Positions 35,915-47,639 are shown, counted from the stretch's first letter. The stretch: DNA of 64,000 bases from Trema orientale (GCA_002914845.1 JXTC01000006.1:1577066-1641065), one strand, 5' to 3'. The notes: generated by a model from the letters alone, not told the origin. Translations and numbers: made by a program.

Positions 35915-36152
35915 TATCTCACAACCACGACTAAATGTAAAGTAATATTGCATTTGGGCAATGCAAACCTAATTGGGCCTTGGCTAACCCACTAAAGTCA
36001 TAATCATATGTGGCTTGATTTAAAGCTACATTCCCACCACTTAATGATTAACATCATTTGTATTTGAAATAAATGTTACAATACACGTTGAACAAAGCCG
36101 ACTTAAGAAATTTTGAGGTCTTGTGCAAAATGCCAAAAATTATGGGTGATTA
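35915..36152. other. Short spacer between LTRs
   Basis: Non-coding, nothing recognised. Confidence 0.4.
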
Positions 36153-37332
36153 TGTTAGAAAATGGTTAAAATATTTGGTTTGGCTTGGGCTTAGAAGTTC
36201 AAGTGCATTGTGAAGTCCAAAAATGTTAATAACTCTCATTTTTATGAACCATTTTGAAGCTAAAAATAAGTGAGACCCATATCTTACTGATGAAAGATTA
36301 CGGTGAATTCCTGTTCTCCTCTGAGGACATCAATTTCACATATTCACACGCTCAAAATAGTGCACGAATGAATGAGAAATTTACTCAAAAATACACCATT
36401 GGAATTGAAAAAAAGAAAGGAAAAAACTTAAGTCCCACATTGGTAGGAGAAGGTTTGTCCTAGTGGCATATATAGACTCATATTTTGATATGGCGCTAAA
36501 ATTGACTACCATAGTACTTTCTTAGGCGCATACAGGGGTGCAAATTATCAGGCTTGGCCCTAAATTTATATGGGCTTGTATGTACCTGCACCTGTGAATA
36601 TGAATGCTAAACCGAAATTTGGATCTTAATAAGCCCAACTTTTGTTGCGGTTCAGATTATTTTTTCTTTCTTTTTTTTGACCTTTTTACTTCGTAAAAAA
36701 ATGGTAAGTTACATGTTTGAGTATGTAATAGTTTGTAATCTTCGTTTTTAATACTAAAACTGCCGAGTATTAAAGCCATTAAATGTTTTGGACGTTTTGC
36801 TTGCATTGGCAAATTGTAATAGCCAACGTTTTGGGTTGGTAGGTTATAATAACCAACTTTTGGCTTTATAGCTATAGGGTATTAACTTCAAAGGTTCATA
36901 ACCCCTATTTCAGAAACTATAAAATAAGACTTCCTCTTTCTCATTCTACATAACAAAATCTGAGCATTCCTCTTATTCTCTCTTGCGTTATCTCTCTAAT
37001 TCTTCCCTTTATCAAGAGTTCTTAGTTTTTCGAGTGTTAGGAAGTTCGTAGCTAGAGTTTTAAGTGTGATAGAGTTCATTGCATTCCAGTTCACCTGAGC
37101 AGAAGTCTAGTGCTTGTCTTGCTGCTCTTCGTCGTTGTTTCTTAGGAGACTAACGCTATTATAATCCTCAAGCACTTCATTGGAGAAGGCGAATCAGTTT
37201 TAAGGAAACTGTGTGACACACAGATCTCAACCGATGTCGTTGTTATTATTTTACAAGATTTGTTGATTTGTTAACAAATCCAATTTCATACCACATTCGT
37301 TGTTGAAGCAAAGTTTTGGTAATGTTCTTACA
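36153..37332 (+). repeat. Solo LTR related to the second copia element
   Basis: It begins TGTTAGAAAATGGTTAAAAT and follows the LTR at 34582-35909 block by block (TTTTGAAGCTAAAAAT, TCCCACATTGGTAGG, GCCAACGTTTTGG, GAGAAGGCGAATCAGTTTTA), ending GTTCTTACA. No coding region or second LTR accompanies it. The flanking pentamers gatta and tctta do not match, so its target duplication is lost or the border is off. Confidence 0.75.
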
Positions 37333-37338
37333 TCTTAA

Positions 37339-37741
37339 GGCTATGTTTGGTAGGAGGGAAGGAAGGTAGGAAGGATGGAGAGTTTAGGAATGAGGGAGAA
37401 TATGAAAGAGGGAGAGGAGAATAATAATATCTTGAATTGTTTGGTAGAAAGGATGTAGAGTAGAAATGATGGAGAGTATTTATTTGTAAAATTACTATAT
37501 TGTCTATTTTATTCTTAAAATAAATTGACTTGATGGGTAAATTTGTTAATTCATATTTTTTGCTTTCAATCTTCTCCAATTCCTTCAATTTGAGAGGATG
37601 AGTTTTTGTGGGCCCAAAGGGAGAGGATCTCCCTTCACTTCTCCTTTCCCTCCTACCAAATGCAGGATCGTATCTCCCCTTTCACCCCTCTCCCTCCATC
37701 CTTCTCCATCCCTTTAAAAATCTCATCTATCAAACATAGCC
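37339..37741. mobile_element. Tourist/Harbinger-like MITE, 403 bp
   Basis: The termini are inverted: GGCTATGTTTGGTAGGAGGG on the left, and the right end reads GGCTATGTTTGATAGATGAG on the other strand. TAA flanks both sides (37336-37338 and 37742-37744). The interior is purine-rich on the left arm and pyrimidine-rich on the right arm, so the whole element can fold. Termini resembling GGGTCTGTTTGGT with a TAA or TTA target duplication are typical of PIF/Harbinger MITEs. Confidence 0.8.
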
Positions 37742-37744
37742 TAA

Positions 37745-38726
37745 GGGGGCATTTGGTTCACGGAATGGAATTAGAGTGATAATAGGAATCGTAATGGAAT
37801 AGAATCAGAATAGGAATAGGAATAATATTACATTGTTTAGTTGAAAATAGGAATCAGTACTGGAATAAGAATTACTTTGTTTAGTTAGACATTGGAATGG
37901 AATGGAATCAGTGGTATATTGACTAAAATACCCAAACTTCTACAATTCTATACATATATATTTTTTTGGTTAATTATATACACATTTATATCTAAAAATA
38001 TATAATTTTATTGAGTAAAAAATTATAAGTAAATGCAATGTTTTGATAACATTAAATAATTAATTCATATTATTAAAATAAAAATATAAAAAATTATACT
38101 ATGTTAAATCTATTTATTTAACTTTTAACTAAATAAAAAAACTGATAGTTGTGTAACTATTATTAATACCTACATATATGCATGACCTTGGATCTTTAAA
38201 TTAATATTAAATAATTAATTCAGATTATTAAAATAAAAATGAAAAAAAATTATACTATGTTAAATCTATTTATTTAATGTTTAACTAAATAAAAAAAATG
38301 ATAGTTGTGTAACTATTATTAATACATGCATAAATGTAAGGCTATGGGATAATGGTGTAACTATTATTAATACCTACATATATGCATGACCTTGGATCTT
38401 TTAATATTATGAAAAAAAAAAAAGAAAAATACTAAGAAATCTGCATATAAAATGATATTCTTACAATACAAATGGTGAGAGATAGTGCAAGAAGAGAGAG
38501 AGAGAGAGGGCAAAAAGGAAAAGTAACCCTTTTTTAGGTATAGTAAAGAATGGAATCTTTATTCAATAAATGGAGTTCAGTAATTCCAAATCCAATGAAT
38601 GGTGGAGTTGCAATTACTAAAGAATTATGATTCCTGAATTTTAAGTGCAAACCAAACATTAGAATTGGCCCTGTGCTGGAATGACTTTTCCATTCCAAGG
38701 CTCATTCCAATGAACCAAATGTGCCC
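37745..38726. mobile_element. Second Tourist/Harbinger-like element, 982 bp
   Basis: The left end GGGGGCATTTGGTTCACGGA and the right end, on the other strand GGGCACATTTGGTTCATTGG, are inverted repeats. TAA lies on both sides (37742-37744 and 38727-38729). Subterminal GGAATGGAAT blocks are mirrored near the right end. An internal segment with AAATTATACTATGTTAAATC is duplicated (about 38090-38200 and 38245-38400). There is a short GA run at 38495-38510. No transposase frame. Confidence 0.82.
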
Positions 38727-38729
38727 TAA

Positions 38730-39153
38730 GAGTTTTGGGCCGAAGAGAAAGAGACTAGAAAAGCTGGATTCCAGTGTGCCAAAGTCCACAAAAGTCCTTT
38801 AGTTCTAACCATCAGATTTGGATCAAAAAAGGGTGGAGTATTGTAGAAAACTTCCCCGTAAGTGGGAGAAATTCAAAAGAAAGACATTAATGCGTTGGGT
38901 AAAATTGGCTTAAAGGGGCGTCAAACATTTTAAAAATGTTAGGAAGGCCGAATAACAAGTGGTAGATAAATAGGGACAGGCCGGCTAGAATGTGGGCCCC
39001 AGCTCCGGATGAACGGTCCAGATACGTTGTGGATTACGATTACCTCTCTTCGGTTTTATTTTGTGGAGTTCGAGGAAATATGCAGGAAAGAAAGAGAAGC
39101 AGAATAATAATAAATCGCATATTAGTCGATTTGTGATGCCGCTTCCCTGACCC
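38730..39153 (+). promoter_or_regulatory. Upstream region and 5' leader of PEX13
   Basis: This is the only space between the second MITE and the PEX13 start codon, so the core promoter must lie here or in the MITE. No convincing TATA box could be fixed. The sequence becomes more GC-rich from about 38975, as expected for a promoter and leader. Confidence 0.35.
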
Positions 39154-41307
39154 ATGGACTCAACTTCTCAGCCTTCAGGTTCTCTTTTACTCAAACCCTA
39201 ATTTTTCTTCTTCGTTTTTTTGTTTGTTTTCTCCTTTTTCTTTTTAATTTTGATCAAAGTCACCGTTTTTCGCTCTCGATTTTATTTATTTATTTATTTT
39301 TATGGGCTGAATTGGAGCGAAGGATTGTTTTCGATTGGAAATTCTGTACTTTTGGGGCGAATTTCTTTTCATTTTTATAATAATTTTTAGGGTTTGGTGA
39401 ATTGGGGATTTCGGTGGATTCTTGTGAGGTATGTTAGGTTTTCTGATTTTTGGTTTGGTTGAAGGATTATGGTTGATTTACGGCCAAAATTCGAGGTTGG
39501 GTTTCGTTTGGTTCTCCATAAAAGTTTGCGAAAACACAAAGGAAACATAAATTTGGGGATAAAGCACTCGATTCTTTCATTTAGCTGAATTGAAATTACT
39601 ATTTTCTGGTTTATAAGAATTTGATTTTTTTTTTTTTTTTTTTTTTAAATTTTGGATTATGCTATTATACGAGTTGGGCATTTGAATTTGAGTTATAACC
39701 TGTATTGGGTTAGTTAAATTTTGTTATGAGAACTCAGATTTTCCTTGGATACTAGAAAATTCCCGCTTTTTCTTTGAAATTGAAACGTGTTATTGTTTAT
39801 TGCAGCTAGTAATCCTCCCCCAAAACCTTGGGAGCGGGCAGGTACATCATCCGGCCCGGCACCATTCAAACCCCCATCAGCTGGAAGCACAAGTGACGTA
39901 GTTGAGGCTTCGGGGACTGCGAGACCTGGAGAAATTGTTTCATCATCTGATAGGAATACCACAGTTAACCGAAACACTCTTTCTAGGCCTGTTCCTACAA
40001 GGCCTTGGGAGCAGAACTACGGGACGACTAACACCTATGGAGGTATTCACTATTCTTTGTGTTTTGTAGCAAGATTAGCTTTTAACCCTTCGTTATGTTT
40101 CTTAAAGAGCGTTTTTTCAAACATTTTACAGGTTATGGTTCCACGATGAACAATTATAATTCCGGTTACGGTACTGGCATGTATGGTAATTCATATGGTG
40201 GAGGATTGTATGGTGGGGGAATGTATGGAAACAGCATGTACAGAGGAGGGTATGGTGGGGGGGGACTCTATGGATCTTCTGGATTATATGGAGGAGGGAT
40301 GTACAATAGTGGTTTTGGAGGGCCAATGGGTGGTTATGGAATGGGCATGGGTGGTCCTTATGGAGCCGAAGATCCAAATAATCCGTATGGACCTCCTCCA
40401 TCCCCTCCAGGATTTTGGATATCAGTACTAAGGGCGGTATGTATTAAATGGGTTACTGAATGCACATTATTCAATCATGTTAGTATATCACTTGAACTGG
40501 GATTGGGAAGATGTACTATTATGTATTGGTAATTAGGTATCAGTGTTCATGTTTCAAGAGTAATTAACTTGTGGCACGTAATGAGTTTTTCGTATTTGTC
40601 TGATACTAATACAAACTTCGATAGTTTTTCATTTTTTATTGTTCCATTACTTATGCTTAGTTTTCCTGTCATTACAGATGCAGGGTGTAGTAAACTTTTT
40701 TGGTCGCATATCAATTCTCATTGACCAGAACACACAAGCGTTTCATATGTTCATGACTGCTCTTCTTCAGGTTATTTTCTAATGTTCTTATCATCTTATT
40801 CATAACTTCATGACTGCTCTTCTTCAGGTTATTTTCTAATGTTCTTATCATCTTATTCATAACGTAACTGTAGAATCAGTTTCCTGAGTTCTCTATTACC
40901 CTCTGTCCCTTCCATGTTAGCAACTACTATCTAGTTTGCTGCAGGGTCAAGCGTACTCGCTAATTGGTCTGAGAGATTACTGGGGATACTGGGATTTTTT
41001 GTTTTGTGAAAACTTTTGCTGTGGCACGTATTCTCATTGTCATCCTTGTTTCTTGATTTTGACTGCTATATGACCTTATTTTTTGTTGCAGCTCTTTGAT
41101 CGTTCTGGTGTATTGTATGGAGAGCTTGCTAGATTTGTATTGAGGCTGCTAGGGATCAGATCAAAGCCAAGGAAGGTTCACCCACCCGGTCCTGATGGAC
41201 TTCCACTACCTGGACCTGGACCCCAGAACCAAAACTACATTGAGGGACCTAAGGCTGCACCTGGTGCTTCTTGGGACAATGTTTGGGGAAATGATGCTGG
41301 TAAGTAA
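39154..41307 (+). CDS. Peroxisomal membrane protein PEX13 (peroxin 13)
   Basis: PEX13 is a peroxisomal membrane protein that, with PEX14, docks cargo receptors during matrix-protein import. Coding exons are 39154-39178, 39806-40042, 40132-40436, 40678-40770 and 41092-41307, all with GT-AG borders and matching phases, giving 291 residues. The N-terminus has the family's KPWE motif (NPPPKPWERAG) and a repeat of it (RPVPTRPWEQN). A Gly/Tyr-rich stretch follows (about residues 87-165, GGGLYGGGMYG). The conserved core has PPSPPGFW, NFFGRISILIDQNTQAFHMF and LYGELARFVLRLLGI. The SH3 domain of yeast and animal PEX13 is absent, as known for plant forms. The terminal motif WDNVWGNDAGK ends at a stop that itself overlaps a good splice donor. 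A 57-bp duplication covers the exon 4 donor. Confidence 0.95.
40750..40863. repeat. 57-bp tandem duplication across the PEX13 exon 4 splice donor
   Basis: Positions 40750-40806 and 40807-40863 are identical. Each holds the last 21 bases of exon 4 (TTCATGACTGCTCTTCTTCAG) followed by the start of the intron GTTATTTTCTAATG. Only the first donor keeps the reading frame open, because reading on into the repeat meets TAA after three codons. Confidence 0.95.
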
Positions 41308-42481
41308 ATGAAAGCTGCTGAAATGACAGTATCACGTTGTTTGCCTCGGGGAGTATGCTGCAGCTCAGGCCTCAGGTCAACAGAAAAGGAAGCTCGCCCT
41401 ATCTAAACGTGGGGCATGATCTATAAATGAGTGTCACGTGGAGTTGTTGCGTAATACGGTTATACTAGAGTTGCTTTGTTGATCATTGGTTAAACAGACC
41501 AGTGAAAGCAAAATAAAGAAAAAAAAAATAACATAGTAGTCACCTACTATTAAATTAAATGCAACTTGATCTTTGGGTTTGTGTTGGTTGTTATCGAAAT
41601 TGTAATTTGATCACATTTTTCCTTGTCTGATCTTGTTTTTTATTTTATTTTCGTTTTGATCTAGATTTCCACTTTGCCAAATAGGCTAGAGTTAATCTAA
41701 TTCTCAAGTAGGAACTCAATTCGAGGACATTTTCATAAATAGCAGTTTTTATCTATTACAATGAAAATAAAGACAGGGTAAAATGATTGTAACAAATAAA
41801 GAAAGGGTAAAATGTAACAAACTTATAACTAAAAATAATTGCTGAAATAAATAAGCTAATCACCGAATGTTGACTTCCAATGTAATTTCTTGTTAAATTA
41901 TTCCATAATTGTTTAAAGGGATGTTATGACTTTATGAGTAAAGGTGACTCCAACAGAATTTCATGGTAAATGGTTCCATTTTTCTTTCGAAACTCGAAGG
42001 GATGTTATACGCAGAGGGGTGGAAGAGAAACCTGAACAATTGAAAGTCGACCAATTAGAGAGTAAAATTTGGTGCCTTGTAAATCGTAGTCACCAAGGGC
42101 GTCAGTCGGTTTCGGTTCCATAGAATTTAGGTCGGTTTCAAATTGAGATAAACTAAGGTCTCAATAAAACCAAAACTGCTCGATATAGATTGAAGCATAC
42201 ATGTTCTGCCTTGAAACACGCTGGTTCGGTGCTACCAAGTGTTGAATAAGGCCAAAAGGGACAACAAACATGCTTATTAGCTGTCTAAATTTATAATTAT
42301 TAGTCAAGGGCATAGAAAGCCAAATAAATACCAAGACCTGTGGTTTTGGTCAGTTTTACAAATTCAATTCCGGTTTTAGTTTTAGAAAAGTTATTATGAT
42401 TAAAACCAACTTAAGCGAGCAAGTCACGATTTTAAACCAACCGAACAACTGACTTTTACGGTCATGCAGAATATAAAACTA

Positions 42482-42524
<43 letters not shown>

Positions 42525-43090
42525 TAGCAATAAACATATTGCAAAATTTTCCTATAAACAAGACTTGATCATTGTAAGCTACTAAGTAATAAACACATTG
42601 CAAAATTTTCTTATAAACAAGACTTGATCATTGTAAGCTTCATTAAAATGGCCCATGGCTCATATCGACAAAATTTGGATGGGTAATCTTCAATGCCAAA
42701 AATGGCTCCATCCCGCTGTATACCAAAAAATTTGTACGTGCCCGTCTTTCTCCACTCGATCGTGAAAGCGCAGTTCCTCGTTCAAGCACCTCGTACATCA
42801 CCAATAATGTAAAGAAGGCAAAAGATTCTGATGGCCTAGCTCGATCGAGAATGTAGATTATCTTCTTATTGGTAGCTATCATAGGCCCATCAACTTACCT
42901 AACTTTTCGATACCACTGCAGCAGCAGACAGTAAAAGGGTCGTTAACATGAAGATTTGAATTGCACTTTAGAAGTTTTATATTTTCGTTTTAAGAGTAAA
43001 ATGTGATTTAGTTTGTTAAAAGGTGATTCATCATTTTAAATATGCTTCCTGCTTCTTAAAAAGGATTAATCAGAAAGATATAGAAATTTT
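41308..43090. other. PEX13 3' region and intergenic repeats
   Basis: The PEX13 3' untranslated region probably extends from 41308 and includes a CACGTG core near 41436. A (GA)n run lies at 42488-42519. A 59-bp unit is duplicated in tandem at about 42524-42641 (GCAAAATTTTCCTATAAACA then GCAAAATTTTCTTATAAACA). GTCAGTCGGTTTCGGTT near 42101 and the reverse complement of AACCAACCGAACAACTGAC near 42435 form rough inverted ends of a possible MITE. No gene is supported; the minus-strand frame at 42643-42882 has no recognisable domain. Confidence 0.5.
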
Positions 43091-45684
43091 CTACCTCTTG
43101 GGAAAAGCTGGTAGTAGCTCCTTAGTTACTCGAGCGACTGTCTCGCCATCGGATTCCTTGGCTGAAGCATGCGCTTCTTCTGCCACTAAAGAATATCAAA
43201 AACGGCCAAGGTTAGCTCTCATTTGAATATAACATCTAAATATTCAGGGTCAGCCATTTCATTGCTAGAAAACATAACGGGACCAACTACCATTAGAACT
43301 TTACACGTCCCTGAAAAGCACAACTATTATGATAGACAAGCAAACGATAACTTAAAAATTTTGATTTCTGATGTTCATATAACTTGAGAAAAATTTAACA
43401 AGCAATGTATGAAATTAAAAAAAATAACAAGCGTACGAGCAAAAGTAAACTAAGATACCTTGAGAATCTTCTTTATTTGCACAATGACCTCTGAGATAAA
43501 AACTACAAAAGCAGTCCATATCCAGACCTTCTTTATTTCCAAACTCCTCCAACATATGACCAATGAGATTGTAGGCAATCATGCTTGTCTCGTCACAAAC
43601 TTCTTGGATTGCAAGATATTGGTTCTTATATGTAGTTTGTTCGTCATTCATTTCTTTTGCCTCCCCAAAAGAAAAATGAGCAGTATCGACTCCAGTAGAG
43701 AACTCGGCTTCAAGTCCATTGACAAAAGCATTGTTCGGCCTCTTGTCCGGTGTTAGGGGGCAAGCATCTTCAGCAGTAGTTGTAGCAGTAGGCCGCTTCA
43801 CATTAAACGGTACGGATTCCCCACTACTTTCAACATCATGATTTGAACCAACAGAGTGAGAACTGTCGTTTCGAGAAATACTATCGTCATCTTGCCCCCT
43901 TTCATCATCAACATAACCATAATCATCGTCACTTTCTTCCAGATCCTCCATATATGCATCAGTGAAGTCCACATCAAAATCACGTCCAGGCAGATAATCC
44001 CAAAAGATCTGTTTCGTATGAGCACTAACATTCAATATAGATTCTACCTCTTCATCAATTGCATCCTTCAGGACGAATCCATCCGGTATGCTTCGAGAAT
44101 TCTTGTTAATAATAGAAAGAGTTGCTAATAACGACTTTGGAATCATATCCATATCACTGCACTCAAAAAGATATTGAATTAACATTTTCCCTACTGCTGT
44201 CCGCAAACACCTGTTTGATACTTTAGCATTTGGATCTAACAAGTTCTTTATGTTTTTCAATTCTGGTATTCCGATCTTTCTTTTAAGTTTAACCATCCAA
44301 ATAGCCTTCACTAACTCATTCTGCAGAACTTTTGTTTCTGGTGAAAATTGGCAGAACTCTGTTAAGGAGGAATTATGAAAACCAGGTATTAGTTTTAATG
44401 ACAAGCACGCTACTGCCATGGCTTTGGACAATGGTTCCGGTAACTGATCCCCTTCACCAAGGAAAAGGATCTTCTTACTAGTTTTCTTCACTTGCTTAAT
44501 CAGATATTCTCGATTCCATCCTGTTCGGCAGGGCTGTAACTGAGGCGGGTCTGGTTGAAACCCCTTTAGCTTCTTGTACATTGCAATCAGGGTCTGGCAT
44601 GAAAATTTCTTTAGTCCATGCAGTACTTCTGTAGCAGCAGCACGTTGAATCAGTGATCTGGAAGTCAAAGACGGCACACGATTATCTCGGAAATTTAGCG
44701 GGTCACTAAAAAGTTGAGTTAATTGTCCAGAAATTCCTATTAGATGATGATGATTATGATCTTTGCTTCCCAAAACTGCTAAAACAGATTCTCTCACAAC
44801 CTTTTTCATCTTCCAACGCGTTTTCTCAAACTTCACCCGACCTTCAGTTAGTATGATAGCAAGAAGGTAAAGACCCTTGTTGGACAAATCATCAATGCAT
44901 GATAAAATGACCTTTGTCATATTGGGCATGCAAGCCAATTGCAAGTCATCTTTGACATCTTCATTCCCTGTTACAGAATGGCGCACTCCAAATGCTTCTT
45001 CAACACATGATTTTACAGTGTCGTAGAATATCTAGCAAAAGAGACATTAATAAGACTCAACAACACCTTAGACATATACCAGTGAGAGAAAACGCAAACC
45101 CAGAAGTCAGATCATGATGCTAAAAGGCCCAAAAATAAAATATGTACACCCAATTGAAAAGAAAAGGTGGGTATTTATAAGGAAGAGAAGAAAACTTACA
45201 TCGTCTTCCCTAAGGAAAGATTCAGGCAATGACCTGGGAACACAGTAAATTAAAGGTAAAAAGTGAGGCCATTTATGATTATATAAAAAAAGGTCAAAAG
45301 AACTATTGGACCACTCACCTTGTATCTAAAATCTTGGGTCTTTTAGACTGGTTCAGTTCAGCTTCAGATATGGCAAGCCCCAGTAACCACCTGCAGAGAC
45401 TTCAAAACCAAAATCAAAAGAAAGCCCTCAACTTTATAATTGAAACCGCATATGGACAACATAGAAAACGAGAAGAGAGGACTGAGTATGAAGTTCATCT
45501 ATATATATTCATCTATATATATATATATATACATAGAAATATAGGCACTAAAGTTGGGGGAGGGTGGGGGGATAAACAAAAGAGTATTGACTGACCTCCT
45601 TTTTAGTTGAATCTGCTTCTCTTCGTGCTTAATTTTGGATAGAATGGACTGGCAATCGGTTCGGAGAAAGTAGGGCTTTTCCAT
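43091..45684 (-). CDS. Plant-conserved-type protein of unknown function, five exons
   Basis: Minus-strand coding exons are 45596-45684, 45319-45390, 45200-45233, 43459-45031 and 43091-43185. Borders are GT-AG, phases fit, and the product is 620 residues starting MEKPYFLRTDCQSI. The first 400 or so residues look alpha-helical with basic patches (for example KTRWKMKKVVRESVLAVLG and IKQVKKTSKKILFLGEGD). A strongly acidic segment around residues 425-450 (DLEESDDDYGYVDDE) is followed by a serine-rich linker, and the tail ends KELLPAFPKR. There is no signal peptide or membrane segment. The composition suggests a nuclear or chromatin-related scaffold, but that is inference; I do not recognise the family with certainty. 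Confidence 0.85.
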
Positions 45685-45830
45685 ACTAACATGGAGATGA
45701 AATTAGGGTTAACAGATAGAATGTGAGGGTCTGAGCAATTGAAATTAGGGTTTTACAAGCCGAGAAAGAAACTCAGCTCAATTGTCTCGGCTAACGGCTA
45801 CGCTTAATCGCTGAAACCGCTAAAGCCGTA

Positions 45831-45839
45831 CATATAAAC
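45831..45839 (-). promoter_or_regulatory. Candidate TATA box of the unknown gene
   Basis: On the minus strand AGTTTATATGTACGG lies about 150 bases upstream of the start codon at 45684. It is the best TATA-like string between the start codon and the transposon at 45932. Position and composition are the only support. Confidence 0.35.
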
Positions 45840-45931
45840 TGTAATAATAAGTAGTCTATTAACAGTGACATTAATAGAGCAGAGTAATTCAAGACTCGAG
45901 GGTCCTTCCAAAAAAAAAATCAAGACTCAAG

Positions 45932-47603
45932 AGAAATTAGGTAAAATATGCATCATAATAGGTATATTTTGGTCCGTATGCTCTCCCAAATAAAAATTTG
46001 TAAAATATGCATATATCACGTGAAAAGTCATGTTTACCCCTAATCAATTATGTCTCTTTTCTCTTTAATCAAGCCGAAATCTCTTCTCTTTAATCAAGCC
46101 GAAATCTCTTCTCCTTCGTGCCGTCAAACTCGTTTTCATATCTGAAAAAAGGAGAAAAAATAATTTGAGAAAAAAATCTTGTTTTCATCTCTCATATTAC
46201 CGTCAAACTCATCATTTTCCTCTATTCTCTCTTCATTCTTCTCCAATTTATTCTGGGTATGGTTTGAAATAACATATTATCAAATTTCGAGATGTTATGA
46301 GATCATTTATGTGTTAAAAAATCATTTTTAGGTTAATTTTACAAGTTTTAACAAAAAATCGCGAACATTTTCGATGCTTTTCGATGATTTTTCGATTATA
46401 TTTCGATGAAAATTATATTCTCAGTAAAATTTCGATGAAAATGGTATTTTTGATAAATTTCGATGAATTTTTGATGCATTTTCGATGCATTTTCGATGAT
46501 ATTTCGATCAAAATGGTATTCTCAATAAAATTTCGATAAAAATGGTATTTTTGATAAATTTCGATGAATTTTCGATGCATTTTCGATGATATTTCGACAA
46601 AAATGATATTCTCAGTAATAGTTCGATAAAGTGGTATTTTTGATAAACTTCGATGCAATTTCGATGCATTTTCGATAATATTTCGACAAAAGTGGTATTT
46701 TTCATAATATTTTATCGAAAATATCACATCATCGAAATTATATCGAAATTCTGTCAAATATTATGAAAAATACCACTTTCATCGAAATATCATCGAAAAT
46801 GTATCGAAATTGTATCAAAATTTATCAAAAATACCATTTTATTGAAATATTACTGAGAATACCATTTTTGTCGAAATATCATCGAAAATGCATCGAAAAT
46901 TCATCGAAATTGCATCGAAATTTATCAAAAATACCATTTTCATCGAAATTTTATTGAGAATACCATTTTCATCGAAAATGCATCGAAAATTCATCGAAAT
47001 TGCATCGAAATTTATCAAAAATACTATTTTCATCGAAATTTTATTGAGAATACCATTTTCATCAAAAATGCATCGAAAATTCATCGAAATTTATCAAAAG
47101 TACCATTTTCATCGAAATTTTACTGAGAAATCGAAATATAATCAAAAAATCATCGAAAAGCATCGAAAATGTTCGCGATTTTTTGTTAAAACTTGTAAAA
47201 ATTAACCTAAAAATGATTTTTTAACACATAAATGACCTCATAACATCTCGAAATTTGATAATATGTTATTTCAAACCATACCCAGAATAAATTGGAGAAG
47301 AATGAAGAGAGAATAGAGGAAAATGATGAGTTTGACGGTAATATGAGAGATGAAAACAAGATTTTTTTCTCAAATTATTTTTTCTCCTTTTTTCAGATAT
47401 GAAAACGAGTTTGACGGCATGAAGGAGAAGAGATTTCGCCTTGATTAAAGAGCATGACAGACACTCTTTTGAAAATGAGGCATATTTTCTCTTAGATATT
47501 AGTAAGGTTATTTTCGTCCGCACACATATTTTTCAAATATTTTTTAATTTGTGCACAAGAGCCAAAATAGGGGTATTAAGGAGTATATTTCGCCTAATTT
47601 CTC
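45932..47603. mobile_element. Non-autonomous Mutator-like element with long inverted repeats
   Basis: The 9-mer AGACTCAAG flanks the element exactly (45923-45931 and 47604-47612). The ends are inverted (AGAAATTAGGTAAAATAT on the left; the other end reads GAGAAATTAGGCGAAATAT on the opposite strand). The inner arms, about 46126-46400 and 47140-47418, are nearly perfect reverse complements. The centre (46400-47140) is a series of TTCGATGATTTTCGATG on the left and TCATCGAAAATGCATCGAAA on the right. Three copies of a 90-bp unit start at 46880, 46970 and 47060. No transposase is encoded. A 9-bp duplication with long inverted termini is typical of MULEs. Confidence 0.88.
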
Positions 47604-47639
47604 AGACTCAAGGGAGCTTAATCATTGAGAACCTGTGAT

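Noticed and set aside
40126..40431. Open frames in the other frames of PEX13 exon 3 (His-rich and Met/Glu-rich)
   Set aside because: They are shadows of the Gly/Tyr-rich coding repeat, and exon borders and homology fit only the PEX13 frame.
42643..42882. Minus-strand frame of 79 codons downstream of PEX13
   Set aside because: No domain, no splice context and a position next to tandem repeats; treated as chance.
43798..44128. Open frames overlapping the acidic segment of the unknown gene
   Set aside because: They are antisense or shifted readings of GAT/GAA-rich codons of the real exon.
44984..44986. Start of the unknown protein at the first residue of its long open frame
   Set aside because: The codon there is GTG inside an exon that runs up to 45031; three upstream exons join in frame to an ATG at 45684.
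46880..47100. CRISPR-like spacing of repeated units
   Set aside because: The units abut each other without unique spacers and lie in a plant transposon; they are tandem repeats.
46413..47205. Several repeated open frames (KNTIFIEILLRIPF-type peptides) on both strands
   Set aside because: They arise from the TCGAAA-type repeats inside the MULE, read in any frame, and have no start context or codon bias.
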